The translations under genes were made by a program, and so were the position numbers. Source: Fibrisoma montanum (GTDB lineage: Bacteria > Bacteroidota > Bacteroidia > Cytophagales > Spirosomataceae). From it: 64,000 nucleotides of DNA. The notes below the pieces were generated by a model. It worked only from the letters and a program-made list of their open reading frames with translations. It was not told the origin of the DNA and searched no databases. The stretch lies in assembly GCF_003583365.1 (NCBI RefSeq), contig NZ_QXED01000003.1, positions 806,001-870,000 of the forward strand. The letters run 5' to 3'. Positions 17,859 through 26,917 of the stretch are shown here, piece by piece. Each line of letters starts with the position of its first letter. The first letter of the stretch is position 1.

Positions 17859-19367
17859 ATGCGCACAACCCGTTTGTTACATTCAATGCTTGCGAAGCTT
17901 TTGGCCGGTACCGCTGCCCTGCTGGCAATCTTGCTGATATCGGGCCACGCCAGGCCGGGCCACGTCAGGCCGGGCCACGACTTTCGGCCTGACGTGGCCC
18001 GGCCGAACCGGCCGAATGTCGTGCTGATATTCATGGATGATCTGGGCTACGGCGACCTGTCGTGCTACGGGGCGCTGGGTTACCGAACGCCGAACCTCGA
18101 CCGGCTGGCTGCCGAAGGAACGCGGTTTACCAACTTTCTGGTAGCCCAGCCCGTTTGCAGTGCGTCGCGGGCGGCCTTGCTGACCGGCTGCTACCCGAAT
18201 CGACTAGGCATTAGTGGCGCCCTGAATCCAACCGCGCTGGTGGGTCTGCATCCGGAGGAAGAAACCATCGCTGAGCTGCTGAAAGAGCAGGGCTACCGCA
18301 CGGGTATTTTCGGAAAATGGCACCTGGGTCACCGGCAGCCCTTCCTGCCGCTCCAACAGGGGTTCGACGAGTACCTGGGCATCCCCTACAGCAACGACAT
18401 GTGGCCGCAGCACCCGAATCAGGCCAACCTGAAGTTTCCACCCCTACCCCTGATTGAGGGCAACCAGCCGGTGAAAACCCTGGCGTCGCTTACCGATCAG
18501 GACAGCCTCACTACGGCCCTGACCGAACGGGCGGTGTCGTTTGTCCGGCGCAACCGCCGGAACCCGTTTTTCCTGTACCTGCCCTTCCCGATGCCGCACG
18601 TACCCCTGGCCGTATCCGGCAAACACCGCAACAGCAGCGGAGCCGGGCTCTACGCCGACGTAATCACGGAGGTCGACTGGGCCGTGGGGCAGATACTGGC
18701 GTCGCTGAAGCAGACCGGCGTGGAGAAAAACACCCTGGTCATTTTCACCAGCGACAACGGCCCGTGGCTCGCGTACGGCGAGCATGCCGGTTCGTCGGGC
18801 GGCCTGCGCGAGGGCAAGCAAACCACCTTCGAGGGCGGCAATCGGGTGCCCTGCATCGTCCGCTGGCCCGGCGAAGTCCCGGCTGGTCAGGTCAGCAATC
18901 AACTCCTCAGCACCCTCGACGTACTGCCAACGGTGGCCCGGCTGTGCGGAGCCCGGCTGCCGCGCCGACCTATCGACGGCATCGACGTACAGGCCGCCTG
19001 GCGGGGTACGGCGACCGAATCCCCCCGGCAGACGTTCCTCTACTATTTCCGCGAAAACAACCTCGAAGCCGTTCGGAAAGGTGACTGGAAACTGGTACTT
19101 GCCCACCCGGGGGTGTCGTACGAAGCCGGTAAACCCGGCCGGGACGGCAAACCCGGCCAAACGCCCGGCAACCACGCCTTCGAGGGGGCGCTGTACGACC
19201 TGCGGCACGACCCCGGGGAACGATACGACCGGCAGGCCATGCACCCCGATGTCGTCAGTGACCTTCAACAACTGGCCGAACAGGCCCGGGCCGATCTCGG
19301 CGACAACCTGCAGCAGCGACCCGGTTCGAACCGGCGCGCCCCCGGTACGGTCGCCAAAGCGGATTGA
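17859..19367 (+). CDS. Sulfatase (S1 family), CSASR type
   Basis: A 502-aa exported arylsulfatase-type enzyme that would hydrolyse sulfate esters of the glycan. The metal-binding start of the fold is IFMDDLGYGDLSCYG (D60, D61). The formylglycine motif is C100-S-A-S-R104, in which alanine replaces the usual proline, followed by AALLTG. The later DNGP motif (TSDNGPWLAYGEHAG) is also present. Residues 30-50 between the signal sequence and the fold are encoded by a GC-rich 15-bp tandem repeat with a long palindrome (GHARP, GHVRP units), an insertion foreign to the family. The natural glycan position targeted is unknown. The gene is tightly spaced within the plus-strand string. Confidence 0.93.
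   Translation: MRTTRLLHSMLAKLLAGTAALLAILLISGHARPGHVRPGHDFRPDVARPNRPNVVLIFMDDLGYGDLSCYGALGYRTPNLDRLAAEGTRFTNFLVAQPVCSASRAALLTGCYPNRLGISGALNPTALVGLHPEEETIAELLKEQGYRTGIFGKWHLGHRQPFLPLQQGFDEYLGIPYSNDMWPQHPNQANLKFPPLPLIEGNQPVKTLASLTDQDSLTTALTERAVSFVRRNRRNPFFLYLPFPMPHVPLAVSGKHRNSSGAGLYADVITEVDWAVGQILASLKQTGVEKNTLVIFTSDNGPWLAYGEHAGSSGGLREGKQTTFEGGNRVPCIVRWPGEVPAGQVSNQLLSTLDVLPTVARLCGARLPRRPIDGIDVQAAWRGTATESPRQTFLYYFRENNLEAVRKGDWKLVLAHPGVSYEAGKPGRDGKPGQTPGNHAFEGALYDLRHDPGERYDRQAMHPDVVSDLQQLAEQARADLGDNLQQRPGSNRRAPGTVAKAD
17942..18004. repeat. GC-rich 15-bp tandem repeat with perfect palindrome inside a sulfatase gene
   Basis: The unit GGGCCACGYCAGGCC occurs at 17942-17956 and 17957-17971, with a partial third copy at 17972-17980. 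Positions 17953-17972 and 17985-18004 form a perfect 20-bp inverted repeat around a 12-nt loop. Because the unit is 15 bp, it keeps the reading frame and adds five residues per copy. The core GGCCGGGCCACG, or its complement, recurs in the rhamnosidase gene at 26036-26065, and a related string occurs at 24310-24350. Confidence 0.85.
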
Positions 19368-19398
19368 TCGTTTTTCATACACTCAACCTGATCCAGCC

Positions 19399-21009
19399 AT
19401 GCAGCGCCGTACGTTCCTCCAGCAAACGCTCGCAGCCCTGACCGCCACCGGCCTTGGCGTATCGCTCCTGAACGGAAAACGCGCGGGTGGTCTGTATAAA
19501 CATATCGTTCTGCTCATCGGCGACGATCACGCCATGCGGGTCATGGGCTGTTACGGCAACAGGCGGGTTAACACCCCTAACCTCGACCGGCTGGCCCGGG
19601 AAGGGATGCGGTTTACCAACGCATTCTGTCAGTCACCGGTATGCAGCGCGTCGCGGCAGTCGTTCCTGACGGGCAACTACCCGCACCAAACCGGCGTAAA
19701 CCTGCTGTTCACCCCGTTTTCTGACGAAAAGAACCTCACCGTGGCCGAGCACCTGAACGCTCAGCACTACCGCACGGCGGCCATCGGTAAGATGCACACC
19801 AACACCAATCTGCCGGCGGGCGTTCCGGCGCATGGGTTCGAGATCCGGAAAGATACCGCCGAGTACACCAAGTGGCTGAAAAGTAAAGGTGGGCCCAGGC
19901 CGGTTCCCGCAGACGTACCGGTACGTGACATGAGCAAAACCAAAGGATTTTCGGTGGAACAGTGGGTAAATCCCGGCGTTCGGCCCGAACCGTTGTACGA
20001 TGCCGACGCACTCGATACGTACCTGACCAACGAAGCCATTGCTTTCCTGCAGGCGCAGCGAAGCAGTCCGTTCCTGCTCTTCGTGGGGTTTCATGCGCCC
20101 CACGCACCGATGAATTTTCCGGTGGAGTTTGCCGGCCGCTACCGGCCGGAGCAGATGATGCTGGGCAAAGCGGGCCCGGAAGACCTGCCCTGGACCCCGA
20201 CCATCTTCCGGGGCCTGACCGACACCCAGAAACGGGAGATTGTCGCGGGCTACTACACCTGCGTCGACTACCTGGACAAAAACGTAGGACTGATCCTCAA
20301 TGCCATCGACGACAACGGCCTGCGGGATGATACGCTCGTGGTGTACATCGCCGACCACGGTTACCTGCTCAACGATCATAACCGGTTCGAGAAGCACACG
20401 ATGTGGGAACCGGCTGTGCGGTCTCCGCTGCTGGTTCGCGCCCCCGGCCTGACCAAAGCCGGGTCGGTGAGCAGCGAACTGGTTGAACTGGTCGATCTGG
20501 TGCCTACGTTCGTGGAAGCGGCCAGCGCACCGACGTTACCAACGCGGGGGAAGAGCCTGATCCCTTTGTTTAAAAACCCCAAAAAGAATCACCGCGACCA
20601 GGTGTTTTCGGAATACCTGGTCGACAATATGGCCATGCTCCGCACCGACGATCGCGATGGCGGCCCCTGGAAATACGTCTTTTCGACCAATCAGTACGAT
20701 CTGGGTCTGGGCTACGAAATTGGCGATACGCGACCAGCCGGCTACGTCCACCGGCTCTATAACCTCCGGCGCGACCCCGACGAGCTGCATAACCTGGCCA
20801 CCGATCCGGCCCAGCAGACACGGCTGCAAACCCTGCAGGCGCAGTTGATCGCCGTGTTCCGGGAAACGCACCCCGACGCGGCCCGGCTCCCGACCAACCT
20901 GACCACGGAGCAGACGCTGGCCTGGTTCTGTGAGCCCCGCGATCAGGTATCCGACCTGGAGAAACGCATCTTCCCGCATCCCAATCGTTATGAGAAAAAA
21001 AACCTGTAA
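19399..21009 (+). CDS. Sulfatase (S1 family) with Tat-type signal, CSASR type
   Basis: A 536-aa sulfatase. The N-terminus MQRRTFLQQTLAALTATGLG has an RRTFL twin-arginine pattern followed by a hydrophobic stretch, suggesting export in folded form by Tat, unlike the other sulfatases here. The metal site begins LLIGDDHAMRVMGCYG (D42, D43), and the formylglycine motif is C82-S-A-S-R86 followed by QSFLTG. I chose the ATG at 19399; the open frame continues upstream to 18784, but that part is a shadow of the preceding sulfatase. It starts 31 bp after the previous gene and overlaps the next by 20 bp. The sequence resembles choline-sulfatase or iduronate-sulfatase-like enzymes, but the substrate is uncertain. 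Confidence 0.92.
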   Translation: MQRRTFLQQTLAALTATGLGVSLLNGKRAGGLYKHIVLLIGDDHAMRVMGCYGNRRVNTPNLDRLAREGMRFTNAFCQSPVCSASRQSFLTGNYPHQTGVNLLFTPFSDEKNLTVAEHLNAQHYRTAAIGKMHTNTNLPAGVPAHGFEIRKDTAEYTKWLKSKGGPRPVPADVPVRDMSKTKGFSVEQWVNPGVRPEPLYDADALDTYLTNEAIAFLQAQRSSPFLLFVGFHAPHAPMNFPVEFAGRYRPEQMMLGKAGPEDLPWTPTIFRGLTDTQKREIVAGYYTCVDYLDKNVGLILNAIDDNGLRDDTLVVYIADHGYLLNDHNRFEKHTMWEPAVRSPLLVRAPGLTKAGSVSSELVELVDLVPTFVEAASAPTLPTRGKSLIPLFKNPKKNHRDQVFSEYLVDNMAMLRTDDRDGGPWKYVFSTNQYDLGLGYEIGDTRPAGYVHRLYNLRRDPDELHNLATDPAQQTRLQTLQAQLIAVFRETHPDAARLPTNLTTEQTLAWFCEPRDQVSDLEKRIFPHPNRYEKKNL

Positions 21010-22435
21010 CGCTCGCTGGACCTTCCTGCCGATCACGCTGCTGGCCTGCTGGGCGGGCATTCCGGCCCCTTCCCTGACAGAAGCGCCCAACACCAGCCCG
21101 CCGAACATCGTGTACATCAACATGGACGATCTGGGGGTTGAGGAAACCGCCCCCTACGGTCACCCCCTTTTCAAAACGCCGAACCTCGACCGCATGACCG
21201 CCGAGGGGCTGAAATTTACTCAGCACTACGCCGGTACGTCGGTCTGCGCGCCCTCGCGCTGCGCCCTGATGACGGGGATGCACACCGGCCACTGCGAGGT
21301 GCGGGGAAATATCCAGATGCAGCCACACGGCCAGATGCCAATTTCGCCCGAAACGGTTACGGTCGCTGAGCGGCTCAAAGAAGCCGGCTACGAAACCGCG
21401 CTGGTCGGCAAGTGGGGCCTGGGCATTGAGGGAACCACCGGCGAACCGACCAGACAGGGATTCGACACCTATTTCGGCTACCTCGATCAGGTGCTGGCGC
21501 ACAACAACTTCCCCGCGTATCTGGTACGCAACGGTCGGCGGGAAGAGCTGGGCAACGAAGTGATCTGGGAGCCTAAGACCGCGCTGTTCAAGGGACTGGG
21601 GAGCTTCACGCCGGAACCGAAAGTGTACAGCAACGACCTGTTCACCAAAGAAGGGCTTCAGTTCATTGCCCGCCCGCACAACAAGCCGTTCTACCTGTAT
21701 CTGGCTTACACCCTGCCGCATAACAACGGCGAAGCGCCCAAAGACCAGCGGTTTCAATCGCCGACGCTGGCTCCCTACGAAAACGAACCGCCCGGTGGCC
21801 CGGCCTGGACGCTCCTCGAAAAGACGTATGCCGCTACCATCACCCGCATGGACGACTACGTGGGGCAGATCATGGATGCGCTCAAAAAACAAGGGCTCGA
21901 CAAAAATACCCTGGTACTGTTCAGCAGCGACAACGGCTCGACCGAAGACATACCGCAGCGATTCGCCAAAACAAACCGGCTGCGGGGCATGAAGCGCAGT
22001 CCGTACGAAGGCGGTATCCGCGCTCCCCTGATTGCGTGGTGGCCCGGCAAGGTAAAACCGGGGGTGAGTGATCTGCCGTCGGCCCAGTGGGACTTTCTGG
22101 CCACCGCCTGCGATCTGGCCGGAGTGAAGCCTGCAACACCAACGGATGGGCTGTCAATGGTACCGACGCTGCTCAGCCGGGGACGGCAGACCAGACACGA
22201 TCACCTGTACTGGGAGTTCCACGAACAGGGGGGCTGGCAGGCCGTTCGGCAGGGCAATCTGAAGCTGATTTACAAGGTAAAATCCGATCAGTATGAGCTT
22301 TATGACCTAAACCGCGACCCGGCCGAACAAACGAATCTTGTTGAGCAGCAGCCCGAAACCGTCAGCCGACTGAAAAGCCTGCTGGCGTCTGCCCGAACAC
22401 CGTCAGCGCACTTCACTTTCGGTCGGAACGGGTAA
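20990..22435 (+). CDS. Sulfatase (S1 family), CAPSR type, likely lipoprotein
   Basis: A 481-aa sulfatase. The N-terminus (MRKKTCNARWTFLPITLLAC) could be a lipoprotein signal with the cysteine at residue 20. The metal site reads NMDDLGVEETAPYG, the formylglycine motif is C86-A-P-S-R90 followed by CALMTG, and the SSDNGS motif follows. I chose the ATG at 20990, which overlaps the upstream sulfatase by 20 bp, suggesting translational coupling. It is closely similar along its whole length to the sulfatase at 28746 (shared strings include CAPSRCALMTG and YWEFHEQG), so the two are probably paralogues. It would remove sulfate from the target glycan at the cell surface or in the periplasm. Confidence 0.92.
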   Translation: MRKKTCNARWTFLPITLLACWAGIPAPSLTEAPNTSPPNIVYINMDDLGVEETAPYGHPLFKTPNLDRMTAEGLKFTQHYAGTSVCAPSRCALMTGMHTGHCEVRGNIQMQPHGQMPISPETVTVAERLKEAGYETALVGKWGLGIEGTTGEPTRQGFDTYFGYLDQVLAHNNFPAYLVRNGRREELGNEVIWEPKTALFKGLGSFTPEPKVYSNDLFTKEGLQFIARPHNKPFYLYLAYTLPHNNGEAPKDQRFQSPTLAPYENEPPGGPAWTLLEKTYAATITRMDDYVGQIMDALKKQGLDKNTLVLFSSDNGSTEDIPQRFAKTNRLRGMKRSPYEGGIRAPLIAWWPGKVKPGVSDLPSAQWDFLATACDLAGVKPATPTDGLSMVPTLLSRGRQTRHDHLYWEFHEQGGWQAVRQGNLKLIYKVKSDQYELYDLNRDPAEQTNLVEQQPETVSRLKSLLASARTPSAHFTFGRNG

Positions 22436-22465
22436 CGTTCCGCCAATCATTGACTGAACTGAACC

Positions 22466-24184
22466 ATGACACTACAACTGAAGACACCACCCATTTCCAA
22501 TACGTTCGACGCCATCGTGGTCGGGTCCGGCATCAGTGGCGGGTGGGCAGCCAAAGAATTGACCGAGAAGGGCCTGCGCGTGCTGATGCTCGAACGGGGC
22601 CGTCCGCTGGAACACATTACCGGCTACGAAACGGCCCTGAAAGCGCCCTGGGAGTTTCCCTATCGCGGCCGGACACCCCTCCCCGTCGACAAGACACCCC
22701 CCCAGTACCGGGTGCATACCCACAATGACCAGAACGCGCACTTCTGGTTCAACGACCACGATGCGCCCTACCGCGAAATTCAACCGTTCGACTGGCGACG
22801 ACCTGACATTCTCGGGGGCAAATCGATCATGTGGGGTCGGCAAAGCTACCGCTGGGGCGACATTGACCTGGAAGCCAACGCCCGCGACGGTTTCGGCACC
22901 GACTGGCCGATCCGGTACAAAGACCTCGCCCCCTGGTACAGCTACGTGGAAAAATTCGCCGGTATTTCGGGCAGCAAAGCCGGACTGCCGCAGTTGCCCG
23001 ACAGTGACTTCCTGCCCGCCATGCCGATGAACTGCGTGGAAGAGCACATCAGCCGGCAGTTGAAGCAGAAGATGAACCGGACGATGATGATCGGCCGTAC
23101 CGCCAACCTCTCGCAGCCCAACGCGGTGCAGACGGCGATTGGCCGGGCGCCGTGTCAGTACCGGAATATGTGCAGCCGGGGCTGCCCCTACGGCGCTTAC
23201 TTCAGCAGCCAGTCGGCTACGTTGCCCGCAGCCCGGAACACCAACCGGCTGACCGTCCGGACGCAGTCCATCGTATCGGAGGTGCTGTTCGACAAGGATC
23301 GCGGGCGGGCTACGGGCGTGCGGGTGGTAGACGCCGTTACGAAGCAGCCCACCGAGTATTTCGCGCGCATCATCTTCCTGAATGCGTCGACGGTGAGCAC
23401 CAACGTCATCCTGCTTAACTCGGTATCCGACCGGTTTCCGAATGGCTTCGGGAACGACAGCGGAACGCTGGGCCGGTACGTGATGGACCACCATTTCCAG
23501 ATCGGGGCCAGTGGCCGGGCCGAGGGGCTGGGTTTTGACGACAACTACTACTATGGCCGGCGCGCCAACGGCATTTACATTCCCCGCTACCGAAACATAG
23601 GCACCGACAAGCGGGAGTACGTCCGCGGCTTCGGCTACCAGGGTGGCGCATCGCGGTCGGGCTGGCAGCGGCTCGTTGCCGAAACGGCCGGTTTCGGGGC
23701 GGAACTGAAAGAAGAAGCCGCCAAACCCGGTCCGTGGACGATGGGACTGGTGGCCTTCGGCGAATGTTTGCCGTACGAGGACAACCGAATCACACTCGAT
23801 CGTAACCGAACGGACAAATGGGGTCTGCCCACGGTGGTATTCGACGTAAAATTCCGGGAGAACGAAAAGCTCATGCGAAAGGATATGGCCAATGATGCCG
23901 CCGAGATGCTCGAAGCCGCCGGCCTGAAGCACGTCAATACGTACGACAACAACTCAGCACCCGGTCTCGCCATCCACGAAATGGGTGGCGTTCGCATGGG
24001 CCGCGACCCGAAAACGTCGATGCTCAATGCACACAACCAGCTCTGGGCCGCCAGGAATGTGTTCGTTACCGATGGCGCCAGCTTTGCGTCGACGGCCTGC
24101 CAGAATCCCTCGCTGACATTCATGGCGCTGACAGCCCGGGCCGCCGACTTTGCCGTTGCTGAACTGAAACGCAAGAACCTCTGA
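22466..24184 (+). CDS. GMC-family FAD oxidoreductase
   Basis: A 572-aa flavoenzyme of the glucose-methanol-choline family. The FAD-binding fold is at residues 15-45 (IVVGSGISGGWAAKELTEKG). The GMC signature region lies near residues 112-130 (GGKSIMWGRQSYRWGDIDLE), and the catalytic His and Asn occur in HEMGGVRMG and CQNPSLT near the C-terminus. It has no signal peptide, so it is cytoplasmic or exported with a partner. Many bacterial sugar-oxidising GMC enzymes travel with a small gluconate-dehydrogenase-subunit-3-like protein; none is seen here. Its position inside the sulfatase string suggests oxidation of a released sugar, for example to a keto sugar, but the substrate is inference. Confidence 0.92.
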   Translation: MTLQLKTPPISNTFDAIVVGSGISGGWAAKELTEKGLRVLMLERGRPLEHITGYETALKAPWEFPYRGRTPLPVDKTPPQYRVHTHNDQNAHFWFNDHDAPYREIQPFDWRRPDILGGKSIMWGRQSYRWGDIDLEANARDGFGTDWPIRYKDLAPWYSYVEKFAGISGSKAGLPQLPDSDFLPAMPMNCVEEHISRQLKQKMNRTMMIGRTANLSQPNAVQTAIGRAPCQYRNMCSRGCPYGAYFSSQSATLPAARNTNRLTVRTQSIVSEVLFDKDRGRATGVRVVDAVTKQPTEYFARIIFLNASTVSTNVILLNSVSDRFPNGFGNDSGTLGRYVMDHHFQIGASGRAEGLGFDDNYYYGRRANGIYIPRYRNIGTDKREYVRGFGYQGGASRSGWQRLVAETAGFGAELKEEAAKPGPWTMGLVAFGECLPYEDNRITLDRNRTDKWGLPTVVFDVKFRENEKLMRKDMANDAAEMLEAAGLKHVNTYDNNSAPGLAIHEMGGVRMGRDPKTSMLNAHNQLWAARNVFVTDGASFASTACQNPSLTFMALTARAADFAVAELKRKNL

Positions 24185-24217
24185 CGTCTGTACAACACCT
24201 TACCCCGACACCTGTTC

Positions 24218-26737
24218 ATGAAGCCCACCTTTCAGATTTGTATCACACTGCTCCTGACGGCAGTGCTCCCCCCTCTTTGCCAGGCGCAGGTGCAGGAACT
24301 GAATGTGCAGGGCCCGGCCACGACAGGCCGGGCCGCGACGGGCCGCGACAGGTCGGCCCCCCGCTATGCACCAACAGCCATAAAAGCGCAGTGGATCACC
24401 CACCCCGATCTGTCGGGCGGGGAGTCGGCGGTGGTGCTGTTTCGGCGGGTATTCGAACTGCCCCAGAAGCCGGAGCGCTTTGTGGTCAACGTCTCGGCCG
24501 ACAACCATTACAAACTATTCGTGAACGGCAGGCAGGTGTGTCTGGGGCCGCAGCTTTCCGACATCCGGCACTGGCGCTACGAGACCGTTGACCTCGCGCC
24601 GTTGCTGCAGCCGGGGCGCAACGTACTGGCCGCTGAGGTGGTCAATTTTGGCCCCGACCGCTTTTTTGGTATGCAATCGTACAGGACGGCGTTTATTCTG
24701 AACACGCCCGAACCCGGAACGCCCGTCAATGTCAATACCACCGCCCAGACCGGCTGGCGGGTGCTGCACAACCGGGGCGTTACGCACAAACCCGTGCGGT
24801 GGCGGGTCCGGCCCGAAGATCGGGACATCATCGGTGGTTTCTATGCCGCCAACCCCACCGACAGCCTGAACACCGCAGCTTACCCCTGGGGTTGGGAGCA
24901 GCTTGCGTTCGATGATTCCGGCTGGAAACCGGCCGTCTTCTGCGAAGGCGTTTCCGCCTTAGGGGGTGGTTTTGCCTGGTTGCTCGAACCCCGGAACGTA
25001 CCGTTGCAGACCCAGCGCCAGGAACGACTCGGCCGCGTCGCCACCGTGTCAGGGCTAACCACCAACGGAGCTTTTCTACAGGGGAATAACCCGCTGGTGA
25101 TCCCGGCCAAGACCCGAACCACCCTGCTGATCGATCACGGTACGCTTACCATCGGGTACCCGCACCTTCACTTTTCCGGTGGGGCGGGCAGTACGGTACG
25201 AATCGGGTATGCCGAGAACCTGTTCATTCCGAATACGGCCCGGAAAGGCAACCGCAACCAGGTTGAAGGGCGTCAGTTTATCGGCATGCGGGACGTTATC
25301 GTGCCCGACGGCAGTACGGGCCGCGTGTTCCGCCCGACCTGGCTGCGCACGTTCCGGTTTATTCAACTGGACGTAACGACCGGTGATCAGCCGCTCACAA
25401 TCAACGACCTGTACAACCTTTACACGGCATCGCCCATACCCGTTAAAGCCCGGTTCGCAACCGACCAGCCGGAATACGAACAGATTTTCAACATCTGCCG
25501 CCGAACCGTGGAGTTGTGTACGCAGGACTACTTCCTGAGCGACGCCTACTATGAAACCATGCAGTACCTCGGCGACAGCAAGGTTCACGACCTCACCTGG
25601 CTCGCCCTGACCGGCAACGATCTGCACGTACGCAACGCTCTAGAACAATTTCATTACTCCCGCCTTTGGGACGGCAACCTGACCAGTTGCTACCCGCTGC
25701 GGTCTACCTTCGTGCACCCAACCTACTCGGTAATCTGGATTGACATGCTCTACGATTACCTGATGCATTCGGGCGACAAAACCTTCATCCGCCAGTTCGT
25801 GCCGGGCATCCACCAGACACTGGCCATGTTCGATGGGCTAATGCAGCCGAACGGCCTGGCCGGCAACACCCGCTGGGCGTACTTTGTGGACTGGTACAGC
25901 GAGCCGGGAGCGAAGGGTGGTCTGGCACCCGGGCAGGACGGAGCCAACTCCGCCGTGGTGACGCTTCACTACGTGTACGCGCTTCAGAATGCCGCCCGCA
26001 TCTTCGACCTGCTGGGCGAATCAGACGGGGCCATGCGTGGCCCGGCCAATCGTGGCCCGGCCGAAACGTACCGCCGACGCGCCGATCAGATCAGAAAACA
26101 GGTGTACAACCTTTGCTACGATACCGGTCGGGGGCTGATGGCCGAACGACCCACCCGCGATTATTTCGATCAGCACACCAACATCATGGCCGTACTGACC
26201 GACGCCCTCCCGGCTTCTCAGCAACTACCCGTGTTGCAGAAGATCCTGGCGGACACCAGTCTTGGGCAGGCTACGTATTACTACCGCATTTACCTGTTTG
26301 AAGCGCTGCACAAAGCCGCAGGATCGTCGCCCGGGGCCGGTGAGCTTTTCGACAAAGTGCTGCAACCCTGGAAAGCGGCTCTGGCCGATGGCTTGTCGAC
26401 CACGCCCGAACGGTTTGAGTCACCGAATAAGCCGACGCGCTCAGAGTGCCACCCCTGGAGCACGGCCCCGGGCTACACGTTTTTCAGTACGCTGGCCGGC
26501 ATCCGTCCGGCCGAGCCAGGGTTCCGGTCGATTCGGATGGAGCCCCGCTTTGGTGCCTTATCGCTTCTGGATGGTACTTATCCGCTGCCGATGGGCGAGA
26601 TGGTGTTCCGGCTGGAAAAGAAAGGCCGGGGCCTGAGTGGGTCCATTGTACTGCCGGAAGGCGTGACTGGAACGCTGGTCTGGAGCGGAAAAACTATCCC
26701 GCTGAAACCGGGGCAGCAGACGATCAATACGCCGTAA
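24218..26737 (+). CDS. GH78-type alpha-L-rhamnosidase-like glycoside hydrolase
   Basis: An 839-aa exported glycosidase. A signal peptide (1-23, LCQAQ) is followed by a repeat-encoded linker (about 31-46). Then comes an accessory beta domain (SADNHYKLFVNGRQV, about 80-150), typical of GH78 N-terminal regions, a beta-sandwich (about 270-400) and an (alpha/alpha)6 barrel (about 410-760). In the barrel, SDAYYETMQYLGD (D442, E446, D453) aligns with the catalytic region of GH78, and SECHPWSTAPGY matches the conserved late motif. It would release a terminal rhamnose or related deoxysugar. The first motif differs from the classical DCPQRDER form, so substrate and activity are less certain. Confidence 0.85.
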   Translation: MKPTFQICITLLLTAVLPPLCQAQVQELNVQGPATTGRAATGRDRSAPRYAPTAIKAQWITHPDLSGGESAVVLFRRVFELPQKPERFVVNVSADNHYKLFVNGRQVCLGPQLSDIRHWRYETVDLAPLLQPGRNVLAAEVVNFGPDRFFGMQSYRTAFILNTPEPGTPVNVNTTAQTGWRVLHNRGVTHKPVRWRVRPEDRDIIGGFYAANPTDSLNTAAYPWGWEQLAFDDSGWKPAVFCEGVSALGGGFAWLLEPRNVPLQTQRQERLGRVATVSGLTTNGAFLQGNNPLVIPAKTRTTLLIDHGTLTIGYPHLHFSGGAGSTVRIGYAENLFIPNTARKGNRNQVEGRQFIGMRDVIVPDGSTGRVFRPTWLRTFRFIQLDVTTGDQPLTINDLYNLYTASPIPVKARFATDQPEYEQIFNICRRTVELCTQDYFLSDAYYETMQYLGDSKVHDLTWLALTGNDLHVRNALEQFHYSRLWDGNLTSCYPLRSTFVHPTYSVIWIDMLYDYLMHSGDKTFIRQFVPGIHQTLAMFDGLMQPNGLAGNTRWAYFVDWYSEPGAKGGLAPGQDGANSAVVTLHYVYALQNAARIFDLLGESDGAMRGPANRGPAETYRRRADQIRKQVYNLCYDTGRGLMAERPTRDYFDQHTNIMAVLTDALPASQQLPVLQKILADTSLGQATYYYRIYLFEALHKAAGSSPGAGELFDKVLQPWKAALADGLSTTPERFESPNKPTRSECHPWSTAPGYTFFSTLAGIRPAEPGFRSIRMEPRFGALSLLDGTYPLPMGEMVFRLEKKGRGLSGSIVLPEGVTGTLVWSGKTIPLKPGQQTINTP
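24308..24350. repeat. GC-rich repeat tract at the 5' end of the GH78-like gene
   Basis: The tract contains GGCCACGACAGGCCG followed by related GGCCGCGACGGGCCGCGACAGG strings (written here as overlapping units). They resemble the GGCCACGTCAGGCCG unit in the sulfatase gene at 17942-18004. It encodes a Gly/Arg/Thr/Ala-rich linker (GPATTGRAATGRDRS) just after the signal peptide, a position where extra residues are tolerated. Confidence 0.6.
26036..26065. repeat. Two 15-bp GC-rich tandem units inside the GH78-like gene
   Basis: CGTGGCCCGGCCAAT (26036-26050) and CGTGGCCCGGCCGAA (26051-26065) are tandem 15-bp units that add RGPAN and RGPAE to the protein in a loop of the barrel domain (about residues 607-616). 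The 12-bp core CGTGGCCCGGCC is identical to the right arm of the palindrome at 17993-18004. Confidence 0.8.
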
Positions 26738-26917
26738 GACTAAACACGGAAACAGATGCCTGACCGGGGTCTACGGTCGTTACGAGGAGAGATGCACGGA
26801 AGGGGATCAGACACCCCCTGATTCGGACCCATTGTTTTAAAAGAGCATACCGTTCCACATGCTGGATAAGGCCGGTAGGTGATAGTTTCAATCAAGCTGC
26901 TAACCCAGGATAACCCA

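Noticed and set aside
18784..19398. 205-codon upstream extension of the second sulfatase
   Set aside because: It overlaps the first sulfatase in another frame. The Tat-like signal sequence starts at 19399.
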